A DNA stretch of 64,000 nt, taken from positions 186,001 to 250,000 of the forward strand of contig NZ_AOCN01000022.1 of the NCBI RefSeq assembly GCF_000350525.1. Direction: 5' to 3'. This DNA comes from Leucobacter salsicius M1-8 (GTDB lineage Bacteria > Actinomycetota > Actinomycetes > Actinomycetales > Microbacteriaceae). Shown here one piece after another: positions 26,027 through 33,451 of this stretch (position 1 is the first letter of the stretch; each line of letters starts with the position of its first letter). Under the pieces are notes generated by a model that saw only the letters and a program-made list of their open reading frames with translations, searched no databases and had not been told where the DNA came from. The translations under genes were made by a program, and so were the position numbers.

Positions 26027-26866
26027 ATGTACCTAGAAACGGCCTTGAGGCAGTACAACGGAGTGCTGCCGACGCGCGTGCTGCGCGACGCGGGCTATAG
26101 CTACGCGCGGCTGCAGCAGCTGTGTGCGGAGAAGCGGCTCGTGCGTGTGCGGCGGGGCTGGTTGGCGGCGCCGAGAGCAGCGCCCGAGCTGGTGCTTGCG
26201 GCGCAAAACGCGGGGGTGCTCACGTGCGTGACTCAGGCGCGGCGCCTGGGGCTATGGACCACGGCTCCGGATCGGGCCGTGCACCTCGGCCTCGACCACG
26301 GGGCCAAACGCCCCGCTGTGAGAGGGTTGCGGTTGCACTGGCACGCGCCGATCATGCCGCGCGACCCTTACCTGGTCGAGGATCCGCTCATCAACGTGCT
26401 CGCGATGGTGGCTCGCTGCCTCGCGTTCGAAGACGCCCTGGCCGTGTGGGACTCGGCCATCAATAAGAAGCTGATTCAGCTGACAGAGCTACAACGGTTT
26501 CCGCTGAGCGGGGTCGCGAGGCAACTCGTGCGAGAGGTTACGCCCTACTCGGACTCTGGCCTGGAGTCTTTTGTGAAGCTGCGTCTGAAGCGCTTCCGCC
26601 TCAAGATCTGCGCCCAAGCGTGGCTGCTGGGCCACTGCGTGGATTTGCTCATCGGGGAACGCCTGGTGGTGCAGATCGACGGTGGCACGCACGTGGGCGA
26701 GCAGCGTTCACGAGACATCGAGCACGATGCTCTGCTTACCCTGAATGGCTTTCACGTCATTCGAGTGAGCTACGAGCACGTCATGGCTCGGTGGCCCGAG
26801 GTCCAAGACCTCATCCTGCAGGCGGTCGCCCAGGGTCTGCACTTGGCCCACGCTGGTAGTCGTTGA
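26027..26866 (+). CDS. DUF559/Vsr-like endonuclease-fold protein
   Basis: 279-residue protein. Residues 1-60 look like an AbiEi-type winged-helix (LRDAGYSYARLQQLCAEKRLVRVRRGWLA), the middle resembles the AbiEi/DUF559 linker with ALAVWDSAINKKLI, and the C-terminus is a DUF559 PD-(D/E)xK-like domain: DLLIGERLVVQIDGG, RDIEHDALLTLNGFHVIRVSYEHV. These proteins are common in actinobacteria with no proven role; a very-short-patch-repair-like nuclease or a toxin/antitoxin-related part are possibilities. ATG at 26027 (MYLETAL) is preferred over 25925, since the extension is basic and unconserved. Confidence 0.75.
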   Translation: MYLETALRQYNGVLPTRVLRDAGYSYARLQQLCAEKRLVRVRRGWLAAPRAAPELVLAAQNAGVLTCVTQARRLGLWTTAPDRAVHLGLDHGAKRPAVRGLRLHWHAPIMPRDPYLVEDPLINVLAMVARCLAFEDALAVWDSAINKKLIQLTELQRFPLSGVARQLVREVTPYSDSGLESFVKLRLKRFRLKICAQAWLLGHCVDLLIGERLVVQIDGGTHVGEQRSRDIEHDALLTLNGFHVIRVSYEHVMARWPEVQDLILQAVAQGLHLAHAGSR

Positions 26867-26894
26867 TCCCGATCCGGTACTTGCCCATTAACGA

Positions 26895-26930
26895 GTGATG
26901 GCCCCCTCGCAGTCGCGAGGGGGCCATCAC
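26895..26930. terminator. Bidirectional terminator
   Basis: Perfect 16-bp stem GTGATGGCCCCCTCGC / GCGAGGGGGCCATCAC, loop AGTC, between the convergent DUF559 and aminotransferase genes. Confidence 0.88.
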
Positions 26931-26941
26931 TTGCTAGATCC

Positions 26942-28336
26942 TTAGATCTTCGACGAAGCGTCCTTCAGGACGCTGCGCAGAATGCCGCCGATCTCAGCGA
27001 ACTCAGCCGGACCAATGGTCAGCGGCGGAGCGAGCTGGATGACGGGGTCTCCACGGTCATCGGCGCGGCAGTACAGGCCGGCGTCCCACAGTGCGGGCGA
27101 GAGGTAATCGCGCAGGAGGCGATCCGACTCTTCCTCGTTGAAGGTCTCCTTGGTTGCCTTGTCCTTGACAAGCTCGATACCGAAGAAGTAGCCCTCACCA
27201 CGAACGTCACCGACAACGTCGATGTCGAGGAGCTTCTCGAGCTCGGCGCGGAACAGCGGGCTGTTCTCGCGCACGCGGCCGTTGAGGTCCTCTTCTTCGA
27301 AGATGTCGAGGTTCGCGAGCGCCGCAGCAGCAGCTGCAGGGTGACCTGCGAACGTGAAGCCGTGGTAGAACGTGTTCTCAACCGAGTTGAAGGGCTCAGA
27401 AACCTTGTCCGAGACAATCATTGCACCGAGGGGCACGTAGCCCGAGGTAATTCCCTTTGCCGAGGTGATGATGTCGGGCTCGTAGCCGAGTGCCTTCGAA
27501 GCGAAGAAATCGCCAACGCGGCCGTAAGCACAGATGACCTCATCCGAGACGAGCAGTACGTCGTACTGGTCGCAGATCTCGCGCACGCGCTTGAAGTAGC
27601 CGGGGGGCGGGGGGAAGCAGCCGCCCGAGTTCTGTACCGGCTCGAGGAAGACGGCCGCAACGGTGTCTTCGCCCTCGAACAGGATTGCCTCTTCGATGCG
27701 GTTTGCAGCCCACTGGCCGAACGCCTCGATGTCGTTCGAGGGTGCGCCCATCTCATCTGCGCGGTAGAAGTTCGTGTTCGGAACACGGTGACCACCGGGG
27801 GTCAGCGGCTCGTAGAACTTCTTCATGTCGGGAATACCGGTGATCGCAAGTGCGCCCTGCGGGGTGCCGTGGTAGGCAACCGAACGCGAGATGACCTTGT
27901 GCTTCATGGGCTTGCCCTGGATCTTCCAGTAGTGCTTGGCAAGCTTGAAAGCGGACTCAACGGCCTCGCCACCACCAGTGGTGAAGAAGACCTTATTCAT
28001 CTGGCCGGGGGCGTAGCTCGAGAGGCGCTCCGACAGCTCAATGGCTGCGGGGTGCGCGTACGACCAGAGCGGCATGAAGTCAAGCTGCTTCATCTGCTTG
28101 GCGGCAGCCTCGACGATGCGATCGCGGCCGTGGCCAGCGTTCACAACAAAGAGACCTGCAAGGCCATCGATGTACTGCTTGCCGTGCGAGTCGTAGATGT
28201 GGTGGCCCTCGCCACGCGTGATGACGGGGATACCGTCATTGAGCACCTTGCGGTTGGTGAAGTGCGGCCACATGTGCTTCTTGGCCGAAGCCTGAAGCGC
28301 AGCGGTGTCGACCGCGGCAGTCGGATCAAATGACAT
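26942..28336 (-). CDS. Class III aminotransferase (omega-amino acid/putrescine type)
   Basis: 464-residue PLP transaminase, class III. PLP-contact and active-site segments: FTTGGGEAVESAFKLAK, VISRSVAYHGTPQGAL, LLVSDEVICAYGRVGDFF and the PLP-lysine segment DIITSAKGITSGYVPLG. Closest in feel to the omega-amino acid:pyruvate or putrescine aminotransferase group. It directly follows the Lrp gene (2-bp gap) and lies opposite a PotDABC transporter, so a polyamine, GABA or beta-alanine substrate is inferred. The exact donor cannot be settled from sequence. Confidence 0.88.
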   Translation of the reverse strand: MSFDPTAAVDTAALQASAKKHMWPHFTNRKVLNDGIPVITRGEGHHIYDSHGKQYIDGLAGLFVVNAGHGRDRIVEAAAKQMKQLDFMPLWSYAHPAAIELSERLSSYAPGQMNKVFFTTGGGEAVESAFKLAKHYWKIQGKPMKHKVISRSVAYHGTPQGALAITGIPDMKKFYEPLTPGGHRVPNTNFYRADEMGAPSNDIEAFGQWAANRIEEAILFEGEDTVAAVFLEPVQNSGGCFPPPPGYFKRVREICDQYDVLLVSDEVICAYGRVGDFFASKALGYEPDIITSAKGITSGYVPLGAMIVSDKVSEPFNSVENTFYHGFTFAGHPAAAAAALANLDIFEEEDLNGRVRENSPLFRAELEKLLDIDVVGDVRGEGYFFGIELVKDKATKETFNEEESDRLLRDYLSPALWDAGLYCRADDRGDPVIQLAPPLTIGPAEFAEIGGILRSVLKDASSKI

Positions 28337-28338
28337 GG

Positions 28339-28806
28339 TTATCGTGTTCCCCAGTCGTATTTCTGTTTGGTGAGTTGGAGGTAAAGGAAGCTCTCGGTTG
28401 AAGAGACTCCCTCAATTCCACGGATTTTCTCGTTGAGAAGTTCGATGAGACCGTCGTCGTCTTCACAAACAACTTCGGCGATGATGTCAAAGGAGCCCGC
28501 GCTAAGCACGACATAGCTGATCTCTGACATCTCCGCGAGGAGGTCTGCGACGATTCGGGTATCGCCTGAAACGCGAATGCCGAGCATGGCTTGCCTGCTG
28601 AACCCGAGCCTCATGGGATCGGTAACAGCGACAATCTGCATAACGCCGGCATCCGTGAGCTTCTGCACGCGTTGGCGCACGGCGGCCTCGCTGAGGCCGA
28701 CCGCCTTCCCGATCTCCGCGTACGAACGACGGCCATCTCGCTGTAGTTGCTCGATGATCGCCTTCGACGTGTCGTCGAGAGCTGCCGATATGCGTTTGGT
28801 GCTCAC
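28339..28806 (-). CDS. Lrp/AsnC family transcriptional regulator
   Basis: 155-residue feast/famine regulator. N-terminal helix-turn-helix (DDTSKAIIEQLQRDGRRSYAEIGKAVGLSEAAVRQRVQKL) and C-terminal RAM effector domain (SYVVLSAGSFDIIAEVVCEDDDGLIELL). GTG at 28806 is chosen: AAGAAT sits 7 nt upstream (leaderless) and residues before it are unconserved. First gene of an operon with the class III aminotransferase and divergent from potDABC with 352 bp between, so it likely senses an amino acid or amine and controls both arms. Candidate operators are at 29063 and 29092. Confidence 0.92.
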   Translation of the reverse strand: MSTKRISAALDDTSKAIIEQLQRDGRRSYAEIGKAVGLSEAAVRQRVQKLTDAGVMQIVAVTDPMRLGFSRQAMLGIRVSGDTRIVADLLAEMSEISYVVLSAGSFDIIAEVVCEDDDGLIELLNEKIRGIEGVSSTESFLYLQLTKQKYDWGTR

Positions 28807-29062
28807 GCTACTGATTCTTGCAGTCAAAAGCTGAAAACGCAAAGGAATCCGAAGATTCGGCATCGAATTTATGACGATCTCGGTGCTCGGGGTGTCTGCG
28901 GGCAGTCAAATGCGACACCGTGCACCTCTGAAGTTGCTGCGGGGTTCGGCTTCGGAAGTCGTCGTGGTCTTCACGATACTCGGCAGAAACCACCATACTC
29001 AGTGGCTCAAATGTAACTGTTTCGTGAAGAATTGTCGCCGCACCGGGTGCCGCTTTGCAAGA

Positions 29063-29079
29063 TGTCACACTCTGTGACA
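29063..29079. promoter_or_regulatory. TGTCA-N7-TGACA box upstream of potD
   Basis: TGTCACACTCTGTGACA, within the longer palindrome ATGTCACA-CTC-TGTGACAT (29062-29080), 79 bp before the potD start. Same architecture as the box at 23141 before the paralogous binding protein. Confidence 0.6.
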
Positions 29080-29091
29080 TATTCGAGGCAC

Positions 29092-29113
29092 GAATCGGCA
29101 ACGTTGCCGATTC
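29092..29113. promoter_or_regulatory. Perfect 22-bp palindrome upstream of potD
   Basis: GAATCGGCAAC followed directly by its complement GTTGCCGATTC, 45 bp before the potD ATG. Candidate operator of the divergent Lrp-type regulator. Apart from these two sites the 352-bp region (28807-29158) shows no gene. Confidence 0.65.
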
Positions 29114-29158
29114 ACGCGAAATGCGGATTTCGCCAGTGAGAACCAAGGGAGATATCTC

Positions 29159-30358
29159 ATGAATCGTCCGCTTCCTGAAGACCCGATCGTACGCAATATT
29201 GTGCAGATGATTCGCGGTGCGCAGTTCAACCGTCGTCAGCTCCTCCGCGGTGCGGCCGCAGGCGCGGCCGGCATCGGTGCGCTTGGCCTCGCCTCCTGTG
29301 CAGGTGGCGGAGGAGGTGGTGGCGACGGAATTGTGTGGGGCAACTGGACCTACTACCTCGACTACGACTCCGACACCGACACCAATCCAACGCTTGAAGC
29401 TTTCATGGAACAGGCGGGCTTTGAGGTCCAGTACATCGAGGACATCGATGACAACAACACCTTTTACGGCAAGATCAAAGATCAGCTGAAGCTCGGCCAG
29501 TTCACCGGGTACGACACGATCACGTTCACCGACTGGATGAATGCGCGCATCATCGAAGCGAACCAGGTGCAGGAGTTCGACTACGCCAACCTGCCCAACG
29601 TCACGAAGAACATGGTCGACAGCCAGTGGGACGCGCTCGACGTCGACCCTGGCCGCAAGTTCTCGGTGCCGTGGCAGCTCCCGGCTTCGGGCTGGGTCTG
29701 GAACACGAAGGAAGTCCCCAAGGGCATCAAAACGCTCGACGACTTCCTGCGCCCCGAGCTCAAGGGCAAGGTGGGCGTGCTCTCGGAGATGCGCGACACC
29801 ATGGGTATGATCCTCGCTGGCCTGGGCTACGACCCGGCGGGGCAGTGGGGCGACAAGGAATTCGACGAGGCGCTGGCCTGGCTCGATGACGGCATCCAGA
29901 GCGGCCAGATCAAGAACATCAAGGGCAACTCGTACACTCAGGATCTGCAGCGCGGCGACACGCTCGCGGCGATGGCCTGGACAGGTGATGTCATCATGTT
30001 GAACGCCGAGAATGACAACCAGTGGACCATGGAGGTCCCCGAGTCTGGCGGCATGATCGCGGCTGACTCCTTCACCGTGCCCAACGGTACGTCGAAGGAG
30101 AATAAGGCCAAGGTCGAGGAAATGATCGACTACTACTACGACCCTGAGGTCATGGCGCAGGTCGCTGACTATGCCACCTTTGTGCCGCCGGTGAAGGGCA
30201 CCCAGGAAGCGATGAAGAAGCTCAACCCTGAGAACGCGGACAACCCGCTGATCTTCCCGAGCGACAAGGACTGGGAGCACCTGCTCACCTTCCGCACGCT
30301 GTCGCCCGCCGAGGATAAGAAGTACTCGACCGAATTTCAAAACGTACTGGGGCTGTAA
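29159..30358 (+). CDS. PotD-like polyamine ABC binding lipoprotein
   Basis: 399-residue solute-binding lipoprotein of a spermidine/putrescine importer. N-terminal twin-arginine FNRRQLLRGAAAG, hydrophobic segment and lipobox GLASCAG, then a poly-Gly linker. PotD core: WGNWTYYLDYD, YIEDIDDNNTFYGKIKDQL, GWVWNTKEVPKGI and KGNSYTQDLQRGD. ATG preceded by AAGGGAGA. First gene of potD-A-B-C with only 3 bp to the ATPase. Family gives polyamine specificity; the actual ligand could also be an amino-acid derivative. Confidence 0.92.
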   Translation: MNRPLPEDPIVRNIVQMIRGAQFNRRQLLRGAAAGAAGIGALGLASCAGGGGGGGDGIVWGNWTYYLDYDSDTDTNPTLEAFMEQAGFEVQYIEDIDDNNTFYGKIKDQLKLGQFTGYDTITFTDWMNARIIEANQVQEFDYANLPNVTKNMVDSQWDALDVDPGRKFSVPWQLPASGWVWNTKEVPKGIKTLDDFLRPELKGKVGVLSEMRDTMGMILAGLGYDPAGQWGDKEFDEALAWLDDGIQSGQIKNIKGNSYTQDLQRGDTLAAMAWTGDVIMLNAENDNQWTMEVPESGGMIAADSFTVPNGTSKENKAKVEEMIDYYYDPEVMAQVADYATFVPPVKGTQEAMKKLNPENADNPLIFPSDKDWEHLLTFRTLSPAEDKKYSTEFQNVLGL

Positions 30359-30361
30359 GAC

Positions 30362-31543
30362 ATGGCAAACCTTAATTCCTTCGCCGAGTCTGGCGCCGAC
30401 CTCGAGCTCGTGGGCATTCAGAAGCGATTCCCCGGGTTTACGGCAATTGAGAATGTGGATCTCACGATCCCCGCCGGATCTTTTTTCGCGCTGTTGGGAC
30501 CCTCGGGCTGCGGCAAGACGACGACCCTGCGTCTCGTTGCCGGTCTCGAGGACCCCACGGAGGGGCGCATCTTGATTGGCGGACGGGACGTAACCGACCT
30601 GAAGCCGCACAAGCGGCCGGTCAACACAGTGTTCCAGTCCTACGCGCTGTTTCCGCACATGTCGATTCTTGAGAATGTGGCATTCGGACTGCGGCGCCGC
30701 AAGATCGATGGCGCGACGGAGAAGGCACACGAGGCGCTTCGGCTCGTTGAACTCGATCACATTTCGGATCGCAAGCCCGCACAGCTTTCGGGTGGTCAGC
30801 AGCAGCGCGTGGCACTCGCTCGCGCGGTCGTGAACCGCCCCGCACTGCTGCTGCTCGATGAGCCGCTGGGCGCGCTCGATCTCAAGCTGCGTCGCCAGAT
30901 GCAGCAGGAGCTGAAGCAGATTCAGCAGGAGGTGGGGCTCACGTTCCTGCACGTCACCCACGACCAGGAAGAGGCCATGACCATGGCCGATACTGTGGCG
31001 GTGATGAACAAGGGACGCATCGAGCAGATGGGTGCACCCGCAGAGCTGTACGAGCTGCCACGCACGGTGTTCGTCGCGAACTTCCTGGGGCAGTCCAACC
31101 TGTTCTCGGTAACGGTCGCGGGTGGCACTGAGACGGTGCTGCACACGGACTTCAACGGCAGTCGGATCTCGCTTTTGCGCTCGCGCACCGAGCGCAATGC
31201 GGGGGAGATTACGGTGGGCGTTCGCCCCGAGAAGCTGCGCCTGCATCGCGAGCCACCTGCAGTCGATGCGGGCGTCAACGTCGTGGGCCCCGGCCGCATC
31301 ACGGACGTCTCCTTTATCGGCGTGAGCACGCAGTACACGGTCTCCATTCCCGGGTCGGACGATGTGCAGGTCTTCGCGCAGAACGTCGAAGCTGGTCCCG
31401 CCGCTCGCGAGGGCGACGAGGTGTGGCTGAGCTGGCTCGCTGAGCACACCTTTGGGCTTGCCGACGACCGGCTCGACACCGGCGCGCTCACCGCGGACCT
31501 GTCGACGCGAGCTATCGCGTCCCAAGCCGCGCTCGCCGAGTAG
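30362..31543 (+). CDS. potA: Polyamine-type ABC transporter ATPase
   Basis: 393-residue ATPase energising the PotBC permease from the cytoplasmic side. Walker A GPSGCGKTT, Q-loop FQSYALFPHMS, signature LSGGQQQRVALARAVV, Walker B LLLLDEPLGALD, H-loop VTHDQEEAMTMAD, and a C-terminal TOBE domain (about residues 280-385) as in PotA/MalK-type importers. ATG starts 4 bp after the potD stop. The order D-A-B-C is conserved among Gram-positives; symbol by family and context. Confidence 0.93.
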   Translation: MANLNSFAESGADLELVGIQKRFPGFTAIENVDLTIPAGSFFALLGPSGCGKTTTLRLVAGLEDPTEGRILIGGRDVTDLKPHKRPVNTVFQSYALFPHMSILENVAFGLRRRKIDGATEKAHEALRLVELDHISDRKPAQLSGGQQQRVALARAVVNRPALLLLDEPLGALDLKLRRQMQQELKQIQQEVGLTFLHVTHDQEEAMTMADTVAVMNKGRIEQMGAPAELYELPRTVFVANFLGQSNLFSVTVAGGTETVLHTDFNGSRISLLRSRTERNAGEITVGVRPEKLRLHREPPAVDAGVNVVGPGRITDVSFIGVSTQYTVSIPGSDDVQVFAQNVEAGPAAREGDEVWLSWLAEHTFGLADDRLDTGALTADLSTRAIASQAALAE

Positions 31544-31556
31544 AGGGGAGAGCAAG

Positions 31557-32417
31557 ATGGCAATGACCGCCTTCTCGGCGAACGCGAAAAGCGTGGACCA
31601 AGTGCCAAGGAAGAACGGCAAGATCGTTCTCGCGCTTTTGGCACCCGGCATTTTGTACATGCTGCTGTTCTTTGTGGCCCCCTTTATTCAGCTCATCATC
31701 ACGTCGCTGCAGGCACCCGATACCAGTGGCGGTATCGGGCAGTACGTCTCGGCGCTGCAGTTCTCGAACTACGTTGCGGCGATCCAGGAGTACTGGCCGC
31801 AGATTCTGCGCTCGTTTATCTACGCCCTCACGGCGACGATCATCGGGCTTCTGATTAGCTACCCGCTGGCCTACCTGATCGGCGTGAAGGTGCGGTCGCG
31901 CCCGATGCTGCAGGGCATCCTGTTGATTCTCGTGGTTGCTCCGTTCTTCATCAGCTTCTTGCTGCGTACCCTGGCCTGGAAGTCACTGCTGCCGAGCGAG
32001 CTCGTCGGCACGCACTTCTCAGTGATCCTCGGCCTCGTCTACAACTTCATCCCGTTCATGGTGCTGCCAATGTTTGCGTCCCTGCAGGCATTGGATTTGC
32101 GTCTGGTGGAGGCCGGCACCGATCTGTACGCATCACCGCTCACGGTGTTCCGCAAGGTCACGCTGCCGCTGTCGCTGCCGGGTGTGGTGTCGGGCACGCT
32201 GCTCAGCTTCATTCCGATGGCCGGTGACTACGTGAGCGCGTCTCGTGAGTTCCTGGGTGGTACCGAAACGACGATGGTCGGTAACGTCATCGAATCGAAC
32301 TTCCTACAGACCCAGAATTACCCGATGGCAGCGTCGCTGTCGATTGTGCTGATGGTGATCATCCTGGTCATTGTCGCGACGTACGTGAAGAAGAGTGGGG
32401 CGGAGGATCTGCTGTGA
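31557..32417 (+). CDS. potB: Polyamine-type ABC permease, PotB-like
   Basis: 286-residue inner-membrane permease with about six segments. The N-terminal LALLAPGILYMLLFFVAPFIQLI is typical of PotB, and the EAA loop EAGTDLYASPLTVFRKVTLPLSLPGVVSG docks the ATPase. ATG at 31557 with AGGGGAG upstream is preferred over a far upstream in-frame start inside potA. Ends with a 4-bp overlap into potC. Confidence 0.92.
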   Translation: MAMTAFSANAKSVDQVPRKNGKIVLALLAPGILYMLLFFVAPFIQLIITSLQAPDTSGGIGQYVSALQFSNYVAAIQEYWPQILRSFIYALTATIIGLLISYPLAYLIGVKVRSRPMLQGILLILVVAPFFISFLLRTLAWKSLLPSELVGTHFSVILGLVYNFIPFMVLPMFASLQALDLRLVEAGTDLYASPLTVFRKVTLPLSLPGVVSGTLLSFIPMAGDYVSASREFLGGTETTMVGNVIESNFLQTQNYPMAASLSIVLMVIILVIVATYVKKSGAEDLL

Positions 32418-33214
32418 AGTCGTTTAGCCTCGGAAAAGCGTTTGTGCCGGTCGTTAGCGCGATCACGCTTATTTTCTTGCTCACTCCTATCGTGCACGTC
32501 ATCGTGTTTTCGTTCAATGATTCGCGACGCAGCAATATTCTCTGGCGCGGGTTTACCCTCGACAACTGGATGAACCCGTGTGGTGCACCTCAGGTGTGTA
32601 CCGCTTTCAGCAACAGCATCCTGGTGGGTATCGTTGCCACCGTTGCGGCCACGATCCTGGGCACACTGATCGCGCTGGCGCTCGTGCGTTATCGCTTCAA
32701 GTTTCGCTCCACGATCAGCCTGCTGCTGTTCACCCCGATGGCCACACCGGAAGTGGTGCTTGGTGCCGGTCTCGCGTCGCAGTTTCTGCTCGCGGGTGTT
32801 GAGAAGGGGATTGGCACGATCATCCTCGCGCACACCATGTTCTGTATCTCGTACGTGGTGGTCGCGGTGAAGGCCCGCGTGGCCAGCCTGAACCCGGCTA
32901 TCGAGGAAGCAGGGCGTGACCTCTACGCCTCACCTGGTCAGGTTTTCTGGCGCATCACGCTGCCAATGCTGACGCCCGGCATCATCGGAGCCGCGCTGCT
33001 GAGCTTCGCGCTGTCGTTCGATGACTTCATCATCACGAACTTCAACTCTGGCACTGCAACGACCTTCCCGAAGTTCATCTACGTCTCGGCGCTCAAGGGC
33101 GTTCCTGCGCAGGCCAACGTGCTCGCCTCGATCGTGTTCGTCGGTGCGCTGGTGCTCGTAGTCGTTGTGCAGGTGCTCAACATTAATAAGCAGAAGCGGC
33201 TCGCGCGGCAGTAG
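32414..33214 (+). CDS. potC: Polyamine-type ABC permease, PotC-like
   Basis: 266-residue permease, about six membrane segments, second half of the importer heterodimer. PVVSAITLIFLLTPIVHVIVFSFNDSRR and the EAA loop EAGRDLYASPGQVFWRITLPMLTPGIIGA with SFDDFIITNF are hallmark PotC features. GTG start overlaps the potB stop (GTGA). Closed by a 17-bp hairpin. Confidence 0.92.
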   Translation: MKSFSLGKAFVPVVSAITLIFLLTPIVHVIVFSFNDSRRSNILWRGFTLDNWMNPCGAPQVCTAFSNSILVGIVATVAATILGTLIALALVRYRFKFRSTISLLLFTPMATPEVVLGAGLASQFLLAGVEKGIGTIILAHTMFCISYVVVAVKARVASLNPAIEEAGRDLYASPGQVFWRITLPMLTPGIIGAALLSFALSFDDFIITNFNSGTATTFPKFIYVSALKGVPAQANVLASIVFVGALVLVVVVQVLNINKQKRLARQ

Positions 33215-33230
33215 TCGATGCCGTGACAAG

Positions 33231-33267
33231 AGCGAAGGAGGCGGGAACCATTCCCGCCTCCTTCGCT
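33231..33267 (+). terminator. Terminator of potDABC
   Basis: Perfect 17-bp stem AGCGAAGGAGGCGGGAA / TTCCCGCCTCCTTCGCT, loop CCA; no T-run after it. Confidence 0.88.
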
Positions 33268-33372
33268 GATGTTGCGGAATTCTCGTTGAATAGCGGCCCG
33301 ATAATGAACATCGTTCGGTTAGCACGTGTCGCTTTTGCGTCTCGGGGCGCGAACCGAAAAAATAGAGAATGT

Positions 33373-33389
33373 GCGAGATGCGATCTCGC
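33373..33389. promoter_or_regulatory. Palindrome upstream of APC permease
   Basis: GCGAGAT-GCG-ATCTCGC, 62 bp before the permease start; AATAGAGAATG just before it (33361-33371) resembles a -10. Possible operator. Confidence 0.45.
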
Positions 33390-33427
33390 GACACCACTAC
33401 GCGATGGGGCGAGCGTCTCCATCGCGA

Positions 33428-33442
33428 TCACGACGATCGTGA
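33428..33442. promoter_or_regulatory. Palindrome overlapping permease ribosome binding site
   Basis: TCACGA-CGA-TCGTGA, running into GAGGAAC, the ribosome binding site of the ATG at 33452. Could act as operator or translational hairpin. Confidence 0.4.
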
Positions 33443-33451
33443 GGAACAAAG

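Noticed and set aside
28808-31660. A 950-codon open frame antisense to potD-potA
   Set aside because: It is the reverse frame of two secure genes in GC-rich DNA, has a repetitive His/Arg/Val-rich composition, and no start signal; a by-product of codon bias.
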